In this document: piece after piece, positions 9,905 to 19,769 of the stretch
Numbering within the stretch: the stretch's first letter is position 1
How the letters are laid out: each line of letters begins with the position of its first letter
Assembly (NCBI GenBank): GCA_004322005.1
Contig: SCRF01000016.1
Span: forward strand, 1-63,382
From: Rhodanobacter sp.
Lineage (GTDB): Bacteria; Pseudomonadota; Gammaproteobacteria; Xanthomonadales; Rhodanobacteraceae
Length of the DNA: 63,382 nucleotides
Reading direction: 5' to 3'
Notes under the pieces: model-generated
Told to the model about the DNA's origin: nothing
Databases searched by the model: none
The model's input: only the letters and a program-made list of their open reading frames with translations
Position numbers and translations under genes: made by a program

Positions 9905-11806
9905 TCAGCGCTGCGTCTCGGCCTGCAGACGTTCGATGAAGTCGGCCAGCGGCATGCTGCCCAGATCCTCGCCCGAACGGGTACGAACGGCAATGGTACC
10001 AGTCTCTTTCTCGCGGTCACCGACCACCAGCAGATAAGGCACTTTCTGCATTGTATGTTCGCGGATTTTATAGCCGACCTTTTCGTTGCGCAAATCGGAC
10101 TGTACCCGGAAACCTTTGTCGACAAGGGTTTGCGTCACTTGGCTGGCGTAAACCCCCTGTGCATCGGTGATATTGACGACCACCGCCTGCACCGGCGCCA
10201 GCCAGGCCGGCAGCAACCCGGCATGGTGCTCGATCAGAATACCAATGAAACGCTCCATCGAACCGACGATCGCCCGGTGCAGCATCACCGGATGCCGTTT
10301 TTGCGACTGTTCGTCCACATATTCGGCGCCCAGGCGTTCGGGCATCATGAAATCGACCTGCATGGTGCCGACCTGCCAGGCGCGGCCGATCGAGTCTTTC
10401 ATGTGGTATTCGATCTTCGGGCCATAGAACGCGCCCTCGCCCGGCAACTCCTCCCATTCCACGCCGGCCGCGGACAATGCCGTACGCAAGGCGGCCTCGG
10501 CACGATCCCAGACCTCATCGCTGCCGATGCGCTTGTCCGGACGCAACGCGATCTTCAGGCCGATGTCCTGGAACCCGAAGTCGGCGTAGACCTGCATCGC
10601 CTGGCGGTGGAACGCGGTGACTTCCGATTCGATCTGCGCGGCGGTGCAGAAAATGTGACCGTCGTCCTGGGTGAACGCGCGCACCCGCATGATGCCGTGC
10701 AGCGCGCCGGACGGCTCGTTGCGATGGCAGCCGCCGAACTCGCCGTAGCGGATCGGCAGCTCGCGGTAGCTGTGCAGGCCGGTGTTGAAGATCTGCACGT
10801 GACCCGGGCAGTTCATCGGCTTCAGCGCGTAGGTGTGCTTCTCCGATTCGGTGAAGAACATGTTCTCGGCATAGTTGTCCCAATGGCCGGATTTCTTCCA
10901 CAACGACACATCCAGCACCTGTGGGCAGCGCACTTCCTGGTAGCCGCTCTTGCGGTACACGCCGCGCATGTACTGCTCCACCTGCTGCCAGATCGCCCAG
11001 CCGTTCGGGTGCCAGAACACCATACCCGGGCCTTCTTCCTGCTGGTGGAACAGGTCCAGCGCCTTGCCGAGCTTGCGGTGATCGCGCTTCTCGGCTTCCT
11101 CAAGCTGGTGCAGATGCGCCTTCAGATCCTTGTCGTTCAACCACGCGGTGCCGTAGATGCGGGTGAGCATCGCGTTGTTCGAATCGCCGCGCCAGTAGGC
11201 GCCGGCCACCTTCATCAGCTTGAAGGCGCGCAGCTTGCCGGTATTGGGCACATGCGGGCCGCGGCACAGATCGGTGAACTCGCCCTGCGTATACAGCGAC
11301 AGAGCCTCGGTGGCCGGGATCGACTCGATGATCTCGGCCTTGTAGTTCTCGCCCAACCCGCGGAAAAACGCCACCGCCTCGTCGCGCGATTTCACGCTGC
11401 GCGTCACCGGCAATTGTTCGGCGACGATCTTTTCCATCTCCGCCTCGATCTTCGGCAGATCCTCGGGCGTGAACGGCCGCTCGTAGGCGAAATCGTAGAA
11501 GAACCCGTTGTCGATCACCGGACCGATCGTGACCTGCGCCCCCGGGTACAGGCGCTGCACGGCCTGCCCCATCACGTGCGCGGTGGAGTGGCGCAGGATG
11601 TCCAGTGCCTCGGGGCTCTTGTCGGTGACGATCTGCACGCTGGCGTCATGGTCAATCGGAAAGCTGGCATCGACCAGTTGGCCATCCACCTTGCCGGCCA
11701 GGGTCGCCTTGGCCAGACCGGCGCCGATCGAGGCGGCCACGTCCTGCACGGTAACGGGATGCTCGAACGGCCGCTTGCTGCCGTCGGGTAGCGTGATCTC
11801 GATCAT
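9905..11806 (-). CDS. thrS: Threonyl-tRNA synthetase
   Basis: Class II synthetase that charges tRNA-Thr. The 633 residues contain an N-terminal TGS domain ([20 protein letters not shown]), the editing domain, the catalytic core with [10 protein letters not shown] (zinc cysteine) and [20 protein letters not shown], motif 3 [18 protein letters not shown], and a C-terminal anticodon-binding domain. The start at 11806 (MIEITLPDG) matches the family; an upstream in-frame ATG giving 21 extra residues cannot be excluded. It is the first gene of the thrS-infC-rpmI-rplT group, and its 5' leader contains an attenuator-like structure. Confidence 0.97.
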   Translation of the reverse strand: MIEITLPDGSKRPFEHPVTVQDVAASIGAGLAKATLAGKVDGQLVDASFPIDHDASVQIVTDKSPEALDILRHSTAHVMGQAVQRLYPGAQVTIGPVIDNGFFYDFAYERPFTPEDLPKIEAEMEKIVAEQLPVTRSVKSRDEAVAFFRGLGENYKAEIIESIPATEALSLYTQGEFTDLCRGPHVPNTGKLRAFKLMKVAGAYWRGDSNNAMLTRIYGTAWLNDKDLKAHLHQLEEAEKRDHRKLGKALDLFHQQEEGPGMVFWHPNGWAIWQQVEQYMRGVYRKSGYQEVRCPQVLDVSLWKKSGHWDNYAENMFFTESEKHTYALKPMNCPGHVQIFNTGLHSYRELPIRYGEFGGCHRNEPSGALHGIMRVRAFTQDDGHIFCTAAQIESEVTAFHRQAMQVYADFGFQDIGLKIALRPDKRIGSDEVWDRAEAALRTALSAAGVEWEELPGEGAFYGPKIEYHMKDSIGRAWQVGTMQVDFMMPERLGAEYVDEQSQKRHPVMLHRAIVGSMERFIGILIEHHAGLLPAWLAPVQAVVVNITDAQGVYASQVTQTLVDKGFRVQSDLRNEKVGYKIREHTMQKVPYLLVVGDREKETGTIAVRTRSGEDLGSMPLADFIERLQAETQR

Positions 11807-11823
11807 TTCTGAAGCACCTGGAA

Positions 11824-11851
11824 GCACGCGGGGAGAGGCGTGCGTTTTTTT
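11824..11851 (+). other. Terminator-like hairpin on the opposite strand of the thrS leader
   Basis: On the + strand a 6-bp stem gcacgc/gcgtgc with 8-base loop is followed by G and seven T. On the thrS mRNA it would be a hairpin 18-38 bases upstream of the start codon, preceded by an A run. It could stop antisense transcription or act as an mRNA hairpin in the thrS leader. Confidence 0.4.
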
Positions 11852-11916
11852 GATGGGGACTGTGGTCATGGCCCGCCCCGGTTTCACGACCCACCGCGAT
11901 CCACCCGGACGACGGA

Positions 11917-11944
11917 CAAAAATAAAGGGCCTCACGCCCTTTAT
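11917..11944 (-). terminator. Intrinsic terminator in the thrS leader
   Basis: On the minus strand a 9-bp perfect stem (ataaagggc / gccctttat, 11922-11944) with a 5-base loop is followed by a T run at 11918-11922. It lies 110 bases upstream of thrS in the same direction, so thrS is only expressed if RNA polymerase passes it. Confidence 0.85.
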
Positions 11945-11954
11945 CCGGAACGCG

Positions 11955-11966
11955 GGGCGCAGAGGC
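11955..11966 (-). promoter_or_regulatory. Candidate antiterminator strand of the thrS attenuator
   Basis: GCCTCTGCGCCC on the minus strand can pair with GGGCGTGAGGC, the rising arm and loop of the terminator (11929-11939), in two 5-bp helices around a small internal loop. This pairing would break the terminator stem. Confidence 0.55.
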
Positions 11967-11996
11967 TCAGCAGCAGTGGAAGCGGGTAGTCGCCAT
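11967..11996 (-). CDS. Putative thrS leader peptide (MATTRFHCC)
   Basis: A 9-codon open frame beginning ATG GCG ACT ACC, with two consecutive threonine codons, whose stop codon abuts the candidate antiterminator strand. A ribosome finishing the peptide would cover that strand and let the terminator form; a ribosome stalled at the Thr codons for lack of charged tRNA-Thr would leave it free. The upstream ribosome site is weak (gag). Two Thr codons is few for such peptides, so this is an inference from geometry. Confidence 0.5.
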   Translation of the reverse strand: MATTRFHCC

Positions 11997-12152
11997 GTCG
12001 CACACTCGGCCGGCGAAGAACGCAGGCCACCTTCATCGGGGAAACCATTGTCGAAAAGCTAGTTTAGCCCAGATCGGCTGTCAATCCTCACCATCGCGGC
12101 CGCAGCGCCATGCGTGGGCGATAGAATGAGCCGCACACTTCGAGGACAGTCC

Positions 12153-13163
12153 ATGCGCATTCTGGTCACCGGCACCGCCGGCTTCATCGGCGCCGCGCTG
12201 GCGCAGCGCCTGCTGGCGCGCGGCGATGAGGTCTGCGGCTTCGACAACCACAACCACTACTACGATCCCGCGCTGAAGGAAGCGCGGCTGGCGCAGTTCA
12301 TCGACCACCCCCTTTACACCCATCATCGCGCCGACCTCGCCGATGCTGCCGCGGTGGATCGGGCGTTCGCCACGTTCAGGCCGCAGCGCGTGGCGAACCT
12401 GGCCGCGCAGGCCGGCGTGCGCTATTCGCTGCAGCACCCGCAGGTCTATGCGTCGAGCAACCTGGTCGGCTTCGTCAACATCCTCGAAGCCTGCCGGCAT
12501 GGCGACGTGGAGCATCTGGTCTACGCCTCGTCCAGCTCGGTCTACGGCGCCAACCGCAAACTGCCTTTCGCGGTGGAGGATGCGGTCGATCACCCGGTCA
12601 GCCTGTATGCGGCGACCAAGAAGGCCAATGAGCTGATGGCGCATACCTACAGTCACCTGTACGGCCTGCCCACCACCGGCCTGCGCTTCTTCACCGTGTA
12701 CGGGCCGTGGGGCCGGCCGGACATGTCGCCGATGCTGTTCGCCGACCGGATCAGTCGCGGCGAGCCGATCGACGTGTTCAACCACGGCCGGCACAGCCGC
12801 GACTTCACCTACATCGACGACGTCGTCGAGGGCGTGATCCGCACGCTCGACCGGGTCGCCCGACCCGCTCCGGGCTACGACCCGATCCAGCCGAGCCCCG
12901 GCTTGTCCAGCGCGCCTTACCGCCTCTACAACATCGGCAACGATCAGCCGGTGCAGTTGCTGCGCTTCATCGAACTGCTGGAGCAGAACCTCGGCCGCAC
13001 GGTGGAGAAACGCCTGCTACCGATGCAGCCCGGCGATGTTCCCGATACCTGGGCCGACGTATCGGCGCTGCGCCGTGACATGGGCTACGCACCGAACACC
13101 TCGATCGAGGATGGCGTGGCGCGCTTCGTGGCGTGGTATCGCGGGTATCGCGGCCTCGCCTGA
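12153..13163 (+). CDS. NAD-dependent nucleotide-sugar epimerase
   Basis: Extended short-chain dehydrogenase, probably a UDP-glucuronate 4-epimerase-type enzyme making precursors for surface polysaccharide. In the 336 residues the N-terminal NAD motif GTAGFIG (residues about 7-13), the serine motif SSSSVYG, and the catalytic YAATKKAN are intact, as is the family-specific FFTVYGPWGRPDMSP. The ATG at 12153 has gagga 6 bases upstream. It diverges from thrS and stands alone. The exact substrate (UDP-GlcA, UDP-GalA or UDP-Glc) cannot be decided from sequence. Confidence 0.9.
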   Translation: MRILVTGTAGFIGAALAQRLLARGDEVCGFDNHNHYYDPALKEARLAQFIDHPLYTHHRADLADAAAVDRAFATFRPQRVANLAAQAGVRYSLQHPQVYASSNLVGFVNILEACRHGDVEHLVYASSSSVYGANRKLPFAVEDAVDHPVSLYAATKKANELMAHTYSHLYGLPTTGLRFFTVYGPWGRPDMSPMLFADRISRGEPIDVFNHGRHSRDFTYIDDVVEGVIRTLDRVARPAPGYDPIQPSPGLSSAPYRLYNIGNDQPVQLLRFIELLEQNLGRTVEKRLLPMQPGDVPDTWADVSALRRDMGYAPNTSIEDGVARFVAWYRGYRGLA

Positions 13164-13185
13164 TAGGTCGTCCGCACTGCCCCTT

Positions 13186-13265
13186 GTAGGAGCCCGCTCG
13201 CGGGCGATGCTCTTGATCCTTTTCCCGGGCCACAGAAAGGGCATCGCCCACAAGTGGGCTCCTAC
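13186..13265. repeat. REP hairpin downstream of the epimerase gene
   Basis: Inverted pair gtaggagcccgctcgcgggc ... gcccacaagtgggctcctac enclosing a short spacer; one 'gtaggagc' family hairpin between two convergent genes. Confidence 0.85.
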
Positions 13266-13287
13266 AACAACAACAGCAACACAGGGC

Positions 13288-13740
13288 TCAGAACGGTTTG
13301 GCGATCACCAGGTAGATCACGGCAAGCAGCAACACGGTCGGGATCTCGTTGATCCAGCGCAGCGCCCGCGACGACGGCAGCGCACCGCCGGCAATATTGC
13401 GCTTGAGCAAGCGGCCACACCAGGTGAAATAGACCAGCAACAACGCCACCAGGGTCAGCTTGGCATCCATCCAGTGCATCGGGCCGACCATGTTCGGCAA
13501 GGCTGCGGGAAATACCCTCCAGCCCTGCCACAGCAGCACCCCGAACACGAACGCGATGCCGAATACCATGTGACCGAACGAATACAGTCGGCGCCCCATC
13601 AGCTGCAGCCGCGTCTGTACCGCCGGTTCGTGGGTGGTCTCGGTCAGATTCACCAGAATCCTGGGCAGATAAAGCACCGTGGCCATCCAGGCCATGACGA
13701 ACAGCAGGTGCAGGCTCTTGATCAGCAGATAGGTCATCAT
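13288..13740 (-). CDS. hemJ: HemJ-type protoporphyrinogen oxidase, membrane protein
   Basis: Predicted inner-membrane enzyme of the HemJ family (150 residues), which oxidises protoporphyrinogen IX in haem synthesis. Four hydrophobic segments are visible. The first carries the family motif SLHLLFVMAWMATVLYLPR with its conserved histidine, and the conserved lysine lies in HWMDAKLTL. The ATG at 13740 was chosen over a GTG seven codons upstream because it sits next to the conserved N-terminus. It is convergent with the epimerase gene and followed by glnD upstream on the same strand. Confidence 0.85.
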   Translation of the reverse strand: MMTYLLIKSLHLLFVMAWMATVLYLPRILVNLTETTHEPAVQTRLQLMGRRLYSFGHMVFGIAFVFGVLLWQGWRVFPAALPNMVGPMHWMDAKLTLVALLLVYFTWCGRLLKRNIAGGALPSSRALRWINEIPTVLLLAVIYLVIAKPF

Positions 13741-13888
13741 GAAAAGGGCGTCCCTGGGCACTGCGGTGCGCAGCGGACGCGATTATAAGGAATGAGTGGA
13801 GAGATGGTGAGAAACGGGTGAAGACCGCACTGCCGATCACTCTGCACCCACTCCTCTCCACTCACTTCTCTCATTCACTCCTCCCGCC

Positions 13889-16534
13889 TCACTTCGCTGC
13901 CCCGATCCGCGACAACAGCGCCTGCAACAGGCGCTGTTGCTGTGCGGCATCGAGTGGCGCGTTGTGTCGATCGGTCAACAGGAAGAAATCCTCGACGCGT
14001 TCACCGAAGGTCGCGATGCGTGCATCGTGCACCCGCACTTCGGTTTGCAGCATCACCTGTGCCACCGCGGCCAGCAAACCCGGACGGTCGGTACCGACCA
14101 GAGCGAGCTGGGTACGTCCACCGGCGGCATGGAAACTGATCTTCGGCGTCATCTGGAAATGCTTCTGATGGCGCGACATGCCGCGTTTGCTCGGCTGCAC
14201 GCCGGCCGATTGCGCCAGAGCGCGCTGCAGTCGCTGCTGCAGCTCCTCCGCGCGTGCCGGGCTGGCCGGTTGCTGGCTCTCCGCCTCGAGCAGCAGGAAC
14301 GTATCCAGCGCGATGCCGGTCGGTGAACTCAGGATGCGCGATTCCATCACCGAGAAATGCAACCGGTCCAGCACCGCGGTCACCGTGGCGAACAGCCCAT
14401 CACGGTCGGGCGTGTAGACGAACAGCTCGGTGCTGCCGCGCACCGACAACGGATGCACCGCGACCAGCGGCACGGCGCCCTGCGCGCGCAGGATCGCGCC
14501 GGTCTGCCAGGCGACCTGTTCCGGCCGATGACGCAGGAAGCTGAGCTGCGGAAAATCGGCCCAGACGCGTACGACGTCGGCTTCGGCAAAGCCGTCGTTC
14601 ATCAGCAGGGCGAGCGCATACTCGGAGCATTCGCGTACGCGAATCCCGGCGTCGCGCGGCAGATCCACGTCGCTGCGCAAGGCATACCGGGTGGTGGCAT
14701 GCAGATCCGACAACAGCCGGTCCTTCCAGCCGTTCCACAGCCGCGGGCTGGTGCCGATGATATCGGCGATGGTCAGCAGGTACAGCTGGCCCAGCCGCTC
14801 GCGATCGCCGACCAGCTCCGCAAACCGGTGCACCACGTCGGGGTCGGTGATGTCCTGGCGCTGCGCGGTGGTGCTCATCAGCAAATGCCAGCGCACCAGC
14901 CAGGCGACCCGCTCGATGTCGACCCTGGGCAACCCGAGCCGGACGCAGAACGCGCGTGCATCCTGCTCACCCAGCACCGCATGATCGCCACCGCGGCCCT
15001 TGGCGATGTCATGAAACAGCGCCGCCAGCAACAGTATTTCCGGTTTGGACAACTTGCCCCATATCTCGCAGGCCAGCGGAAACTCCTGTTTTGCCGAAGC
15101 CTCGGCAAAACGTGCCAGCTGACGCAGCACGCGCAAGGTATGTTCGTCGACGGTGTACACGTGGAACAAGTCGTATTGCATGCGGCCGAAGACCTTGCCG
15201 AATGCCGGCAGGATGGCCGCCAGCAGGCCATGGCGATTCATGCCCCACAATGCCTTCACCGCCGACGCGCCACGGCGAAGCAGTTGCAGGAAAGCCGCCA
15301 GCACCTCGCGATCTTCCGACAGCGCATCGCCGAGCGCATCGACCGCCTGATGGATGCGCCGCATGGTGTCGGCGCTGAACCCGAGCAGACCTTCCTGGTC
15401 GAGCCGGGCGATGAAGATTTCCACCAGCGCCGCCGGCCGTTGCAGGAACAGCTGGGGCTCGCGCACCGCCAGCCGCGAGCCGCAACGCACGAAATCGGCA
15501 TCTACCGGTGTTGTCTCGCCCGGTGGCTCCAGCATTTCCTCGAAGCGCTCGGCCACCTGCACGCCGAGCCGCTCGACCTGACTGGCTGCGCGGTAATACC
15601 CTTGCATGAATTGCTCGACGCCGAGGTTCTTTTCGTGCTCGTCGCGAAAACCCAGCCGGGCGGCCAACGCCCGCTGATAATCGAACAACAGCCGTTCCTC
15701 GGCCCGCCCCGCTTCCAGGTGCAGCGCGTAACGATAACGGCGCAGGGTCGCTTCGGATTGTTCCAGCGTGGACTGCTCGGCAGGATCGAGCAGCCCCTCG
15801 ACCACCATTCCGGTAAGGTCGTTCGTGTGCGCCAACCGCTGTCCCATCCAGCGCAGCGAATCCATCGTGCGCAGGCCGCCGGGGCCATCCTTGAGATTGG
15901 GCTCGAGGTTGTAGGCGGTATCGTCGTAGCGGGCGTGGCGGGCATCGCGCTCGGCCAGCCTTGCAGCCAAGTATTGCTGCGCCGGCCATAATGCGTCGTC
16001 GTCCACGATGCTGCGCAACCGTGCATCGAAAGCCGGATCGCCGGCCAGCCGGTGTGCATCGAGCAGGCTGGTGAACACACTGACGTCCTGCGCCGCCAAG
16101 GCACGGCACTGCGCCGTATTGCGCACCGCATGACCGACCTTCAGCCCGACATCCCACAGCGTGGCGAAACACTGCTCCAGCGCGCGCAGACGCGCCGGTT
16201 CCGGCGCATTCACCAGCACCAGCAGGTCCACATCGGAATGCGGAAACAGCAGGCCGCGGCCGAAACCGCCCACCGCGAACAGTGCGGTCTCGCTGACCTC
16301 GCCGAGACAGGCCAGCCAGACGTGCGTGACCACCCGTTCAACCGACTGGCAGCGACGCCGTGCCAGCAAGCTGGCATCGGCGCCATCGCGAAACGCGGTG
16401 GCCAGCGCCCGATCGACATCGCCCAGCAATTGCCGCAGCGCGCGACGGGCATCGATCGATACACCCGAACGCGGCACCGCCACCGGCAGACGTGGCAGTG
16501 GCGGCAGGGTGACGGAGGCAGCTATCGACGACAT
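13889..16534 (-). CDS. glnD: Bifunctional uridylyltransferase/uridylyl-removing enzyme GlnD
   Basis: Senses glutamine and adds or removes UMP on PII proteins, setting nitrogen metabolism. The 881-residue protein has an N-terminal nucleotidyltransferase domain (GGFGRGLLFPHSDVDLL, catalytic DxD near residue 103), an HD hydrolase domain (LFHDIAKGRGGDH) and two C-terminal ACT domains (ELFVYTPDRDGLFATV; LALVGTDRPGLLAAV). The ATG at 16534 follows ggag at a slightly long 12-base spacing; another ATG at 16552 lacks a ribosome site. A REP cluster separates it from map. Confidence 0.95.
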   Translation of the reverse strand: MSSIAASVTLPPLPRLPVAVPRSGVSIDARRALRQLLGDVDRALATAFRDGADASLLARRRCQSVERVVTHVWLACLGEVSETALFAVGGFGRGLLFPHSDVDLLVLVNAPEPARLRALEQCFATLWDVGLKVGHAVRNTAQCRALAAQDVSVFTSLLDAHRLAGDPAFDARLRSIVDDDALWPAQQYLAARLAERDARHARYDDTAYNLEPNLKDGPGGLRTMDSLRWMGQRLAHTNDLTGMVVEGLLDPAEQSTLEQSEATLRRYRYALHLEAGRAEERLLFDYQRALAARLGFRDEHEKNLGVEQFMQGYYRAASQVERLGVQVAERFEEMLEPPGETTPVDADFVRCGSRLAVREPQLFLQRPAALVEIFIARLDQEGLLGFSADTMRRIHQAVDALGDALSEDREVLAAFLQLLRRGASAVKALWGMNRHGLLAAILPAFGKVFGRMQYDLFHVYTVDEHTLRVLRQLARFAEASAKQEFPLACEIWGKLSKPEILLLAALFHDIAKGRGGDHAVLGEQDARAFCVRLGLPRVDIERVAWLVRWHLLMSTTAQRQDITDPDVVHRFAELVGDRERLGQLYLLTIADIIGTSPRLWNGWKDRLLSDLHATTRYALRSDVDLPRDAGIRVRECSEYALALLMNDGFAEADVVRVWADFPQLSFLRHRPEQVAWQTGAILRAQGAVPLVAVHPLSVRGSTELFVYTPDRDGLFATVTAVLDRLHFSVMESRILSSPTGIALDTFLLLEAESQQPASPARAEELQQRLQRALAQSAGVQPSKRGMSRHQKHFQMTPKISFHAAGGRTQLALVGTDRPGLLAAVAQVMLQTEVRVHDARIATFGERVEDFFLLTDRHNAPLDAAQQQRLLQALLSRIGAAK

Positions 16535-16590
16535 GGCGTGGCGGGACTCCATAAAAAAACTTGCCGCTCGCGGGCAGGCAGGCCCGTCTC

Positions 16591-16778
16591 GTAAGGAGCG
16601 CGCTTGCGCGCGATGCTCTTTGCCACAGTGTGGAGGAAGAGCATCGCGCACAAGGTGCGCTCCTACGCGATGCTCTTTGCCAGAGGTGGAGGAAGAGCAT
16701 CGCGCACAGGGTGCGCTCCTACGCGATGCTCTTTGCCAGAGGTGGAGGAAGAGCTATCGCGCGCAAGCGCGTTCCTAC
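16591..16778. repeat. REP cluster with tandem units between glnD and map
   Basis: Starts gtaaggagcgcgcttgcgcg and then repeats a unit of about 57 bp, 'gcgatgctctttgcc...aagagcatcgcgca...gcgctcctac', three times with small differences, ending in gcgcgttcctac. Each unit is itself palindromic. No gene lies in 16535-16834. Confidence 0.85.
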
Positions 16779-16834
16779 GTGGATCGGATCTTCAATGGCC
16801 GGTCTTTTGTTGTGGGATCAGTATCCTCGCACGA

Positions 16835-17599
16835 TCAGGCATCCGGCCACGGCGTGAGTATCTCGAAGCCGTTGTCGGTCACCGCGATGGTATGTTCCCA
16901 CTGTGCCGACAGCGAATGGTCCCTGGTGACGACGGTCCAGCCGTCCGGCAGTTGCCTGGTCTGCGGCTTGCCGGCGTTGACCATCGGCTCGATGGTGAAG
17001 GTCATGCCTTTGGTCAATTCGAGCCCGACACCTGCCTTGCCGTAGTGCAGCACCTGCGGCTCGTCGTGATAGACCTTGCCGATGCCGTGGCCGCAATACT
17101 CCCTGACCACGCTGAAGCCCGCGGCCTCGGCATGTTGCTGGATCGCATGACCGATATCGCCCAGCGTGGCGCCGGGGCGCACCACCCGGATGCCGCACAT
17201 CATCGCCTCGAACGTGGTGTCGACCAGCCGCCTGGCCAGTACCCCCGGAGTCCCGACGAAGTACATCCGGCTGGTGTCGCCGTGCCAGCCATCCTTGATC
17301 ACGGTAACATCGATGTTCACGATGTCGCCATCCTTCAGCACCTTGCCCTCGTTCGGTATGCCATGGCAGATCACGTGGTTGACCGAGGTGCACAGGGTCT
17401 TGGGGAACCCGTGGTAGCCGACGTTGGCCGGAATCGCCTTCTGCACATTGACGATATGCTCGTAGGCACGGCGATCCAGCTCTTCGGTGGTGACGCCCGG
17501 CCTGACATGCTCCTTCAGCATCGCCAGCACTTCGGCCGCCAGCTTGCCGGCCACGCGCATGCCGGCCAGGTCGTCAGGGGTTTTCAGGGTGATTGCCAT
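16835..17599 (-). CDS. map: Methionine aminopeptidase, type I
   Basis: Removes the N-terminal methionine from new proteins. The 254-residue protein has the type I fold with the metal ligands visible in VNIDVTVIKDGWHGDTSRMY (two aspartates), the histidine in GHGIGKVYHDEPQVLHY, and the glutamates in FTIEPMVN and the C-terminal WEHTIAVT. The start MAITLKTPDDLAGMRVAG matches the family. It is divergent from rpsB, the common arrangement in gammaproteobacteria. Confidence 0.96.
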   Translation of the reverse strand: MAITLKTPDDLAGMRVAGKLAAEVLAMLKEHVRPGVTTEELDRRAYEHIVNVQKAIPANVGYHGFPKTLCTSVNHVICHGIPNEGKVLKDGDIVNIDVTVIKDGWHGDTSRMYFVGTPGVLARRLVDTTFEAMMCGIRVVRPGATLGDIGHAIQQHAEAAGFSVVREYCGHGIGKVYHDEPQVLHYGKAGVGLELTKGMTFTIEPMVNAGKPQTRQLPDGWTVVTRDHSLSAQWEHTIAVTDNGFEILTPWPDA

Positions 17600-17645
17600 C
17601 AAGTTCCACTCATGGGGCGGCAGAAGCGCCTGGAATCCGGGCGAC

Positions 17646-17675
17646 TTGCCGCACTGCCGGCGCACCGGCTACAAT
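17646..17675 (+). promoter_or_regulatory. Candidate rpsB promoter
   Basis: TTGCCG (17646-17651) and TACAAT (17670-17675) separated by 18 bases, in the 310-bp map-rpsB divergent region. Initiation would leave a leader of about 230 bases with GC-rich hairpins, consistent with the known S2-regulated rpsB leader, though the S2 binding site itself is not identified. Confidence 0.45.
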
Positions 17676-17909
17676 TCGGGAGTTTTGCTGACCTGGCGTG
17701 GCCGTTTCAACCGCCCCCCAGCGCAAAGCGAACGGGAATTGTAACCCTCACCGGTGCAACACCCAACCAACGCCACACACGCATCGGCACCGCCTTCGGG
17801 GTGCCGCGGTCGTTTCCACCATTTTCGGAACGCCGCGGTCGAAGTCGGGGATGCGTGGAGGTCCCAACCCCCCCGGTCTCCCATCGAGACCACTGCAAGG
17901 AGTTACACC

Positions 17910-18773
17910 ATGGCCCAAGTCACCATGCGCCAGATGCTCGAAGCCGGCGTCCATTTCGGTCACCAGACCCGTTACTGGAATCCGAAGATGGCCCCGTACA
18001 TCTTCGGCGCCCGCGGCAAGATCCACATCATCAACCTCGAGAAAACCCTGCCGCTGTTCACCGACGCGATGAATTTCCTGTCGAGCCTGGCACAGAAGCG
18101 CGGCACCATCCTGTTCGTCGGTACCAAGCGTTCGGCCCGTGAGCCCTTGGCCGAAGAGGCCGCACGCGCCGGCATGCCGTTCGTCACCTCGCGCTGGCTC
18201 GGCGGCATGCTGACCAACTTCCGCACCGTGAAGCAGTCGGTATCGCGCCTGAAGGAGCTGGAAGCGGCCGAGACCGATGGCAGCTTCGAGAAGCTGGTCA
18301 AGCACGAGGTGCTGGCCCGCCGCCGCGAGCGCGACAAGCTGCAGGCCTCGCTGGGCGGCATCAAGGACATGAACCGTCTGCCTGACGCGCTGTTCGTGAT
18401 CGACATCGGCCACGAAGACATCGCGGTGCAGGAAGCCAAGAAGCTCGGCATTCCGGTGATCGCCGTGGTCGACACCAACTACAACCCGGAACTGGTCGAT
18501 TACGCGATCCCGGGCAATGACGACGCGATCCGCGCGATCCAGCTGTATGCCCGCGCCGCCGCCGACTCGATCCTGGAAGGCAAGGCCGCGGCGCCGGCCG
18601 CCGCGCAGGGCGACGGCAACGATTTCGTCGAACTGGACGAGGAAGGCAACCCGGTCGCCAAGGTGGACCGTCCGCGCCGCGATGCCGCCCCGAAAAAGGG
18701 CGCGCCGCGCCGTGACGGTGGCCGTGACGGTGGCCGTGGTCCGCGCAACGATGGCGCACCGGCCGCCAGGTAA
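17910..18773 (+). CDS. rpsB: 30S ribosomal protein S2
   Basis: Ribosomal protein S2 (287 residues), starting [20 protein letters not shown] after aaggag at 17897-17902. The core ends near residue 225; beyond it is a tail of about 60 residues, first acidic ([12 protein letters not shown]) and then Arg/Gly-rich ([15 protein letters not shown]), which the 241-residue E. coli S2 lacks. It heads the rpsB-tsf-pyrH-frr run. Confidence 0.97.
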   Translation: MAQVTMRQMLEAGVHFGHQTRYWNPKMAPYIFGARGKIHIINLEKTLPLFTDAMNFLSSLAQKRGTILFVGTKRSAREPLAEEAARAGMPFVTSRWLGGMLTNFRTVKQSVSRLKELEAAETDGSFEKLVKHEVLARRRERDKLQASLGGIKDMNRLPDALFVIDIGHEDIAVQEAKKLGIPVIAVVDTNYNPELVDYAIPGNDDAIRAIQLYARAAADSILEGKAAAPAAAQGDGNDFVELDEEGNPVAKVDRPRRDAAPKKGAPRRDGGRDGGRGPRNDGAPAAR

Positions 18774-18780
18774 GCGCGAC

Positions 18781-18803
18781 GACGGCGGTTCACGACCGCC
18801 GTC
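18781..18803 (+). other. Hairpin between rpsB and tsf
   Basis: A 9-bp perfect stem gacggcggt/accgccgtc with a 5-base loop and no T run; probably an mRNA processing or attenuation hairpin that lowers tsf relative to rpsB expression. Confidence 0.5.
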
Positions 18804-18874
18804 GCATCCGCACGCGATAACCGCGCGATGGCCCGCAATCGCCATCGCGCCACCAAGGCATTAGAGGAATACCG

Positions 18875-19756
18875 ATGAGCAATATTTCCGCCCAACTGGT
18901 CAAGGAACTGCGCGAGCGGTCCGGCGCCGGCATGATGGAATGCAAGAAGGCGCTGGTCGAGAACAACGGCGACATCGACGTCGCGATGGAATGGCTGCGC
19001 AAGTCCGGCCTGGCCAAGGCTGACAAGAAGGCCAGTCGCATCGCCGCCGAGGGCCGCATCGCTGCCGCCCAGGCCGCCGGCAAGGCGGTGCTGGTCGAAG
19101 TGAACTGCGAGACCGACTTCGTCGCCAAGGACGCCAGCTTCCTGAAGTTCAGCGATACCGTCGCCGACGTTGCGCTGGCCTCCGGTGCCGCCGACATCGA
19201 CGCACTGAAAGCAGCCGCCTATCCGGGCGCCAGCAACGTCGAGGAGGCCGCCAAGGCCCTGATCGCCACCATCGGCGAAAAGATCGACGTGCGCCGTCTG
19301 GCCCGCATCGAAACCGGCGGCGTGATCGGCAGCTATGTGCACGGCGGTCGCATCGGCGTGCTGGTGGCCATCGAGGGCGGCTCCGCGGAGCTGGCCAAGG
19401 GCATCGCCATGCATGTGGCCGCGATGAACCCGGCCCACATCCGCGCCGCGGACGTCCCCGCCGAGTTCCTGGCCAAGGAGAAGGAAATCGCGCTGAGCCA
19501 GATGTCCGACAAGGACAAGGCCAAGCCGGCCGAAATCCTCGAGAAGATCATCGCCGGCAAGATCAACAAGATCGTCTCCGAAGTCACCCTGCTGGGCCAG
19601 GCCTACGTCCTCGACACCAACATGACGGTGGCCGAAGCGCTGAAGAAGGAAGGCGCGGATGTCATTTCGGTCGCTCGCCTGGCTGTCGGCGAAGGCATCG
19701 AGAAGGTCGCCGAGGATTTCCACGCCGAAGTGATGAAACAGGCTGGCCTGAGGTAA
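18875..19756 (+). CDS. tsf: Elongation factor Ts
   Basis: Nucleotide-exchange factor for EF-Tu (293 residues). The N-terminal UBA-like helix pair [19 protein letters not shown] and the signature [14 protein letters not shown] are present. The ATG at 18875 is preceded by agagga. It follows rpsB by about 100 bp and is followed by repeats and a strong terminator. Confidence 0.98.
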   Translation: MSNISAQLVKELRERSGAGMMECKKALVENNGDIDVAMEWLRKSGLAKADKKASRIAAEGRIAAAQAAGKAVLVEVNCETDFVAKDASFLKFSDTVADVALASGAADIDALKAAAYPGASNVEEAAKALIATIGEKIDVRRLARIETGGVIGSYVHGGRIGVLVAIEGGSAELAKGIAMHVAAMNPAHIRAADVPAEFLAKEKEIALSQMSDKDKAKPAEILEKIIAGKINKIVSEVTLLGQAYVLDTNMTVAEALKKEGADVISVARLAVGEGIEKVAEDFHAEVMKQAGLR

Positions 19757-19769
19757 GTAGTCATCCCTG

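Noticed and set aside
16591..16778. Possible CRISPR array because of regularly spaced repeats
   Set aside because: The 'spacers' are the same sequence in each unit and the units are palindromic REP modules; no cas genes are present.
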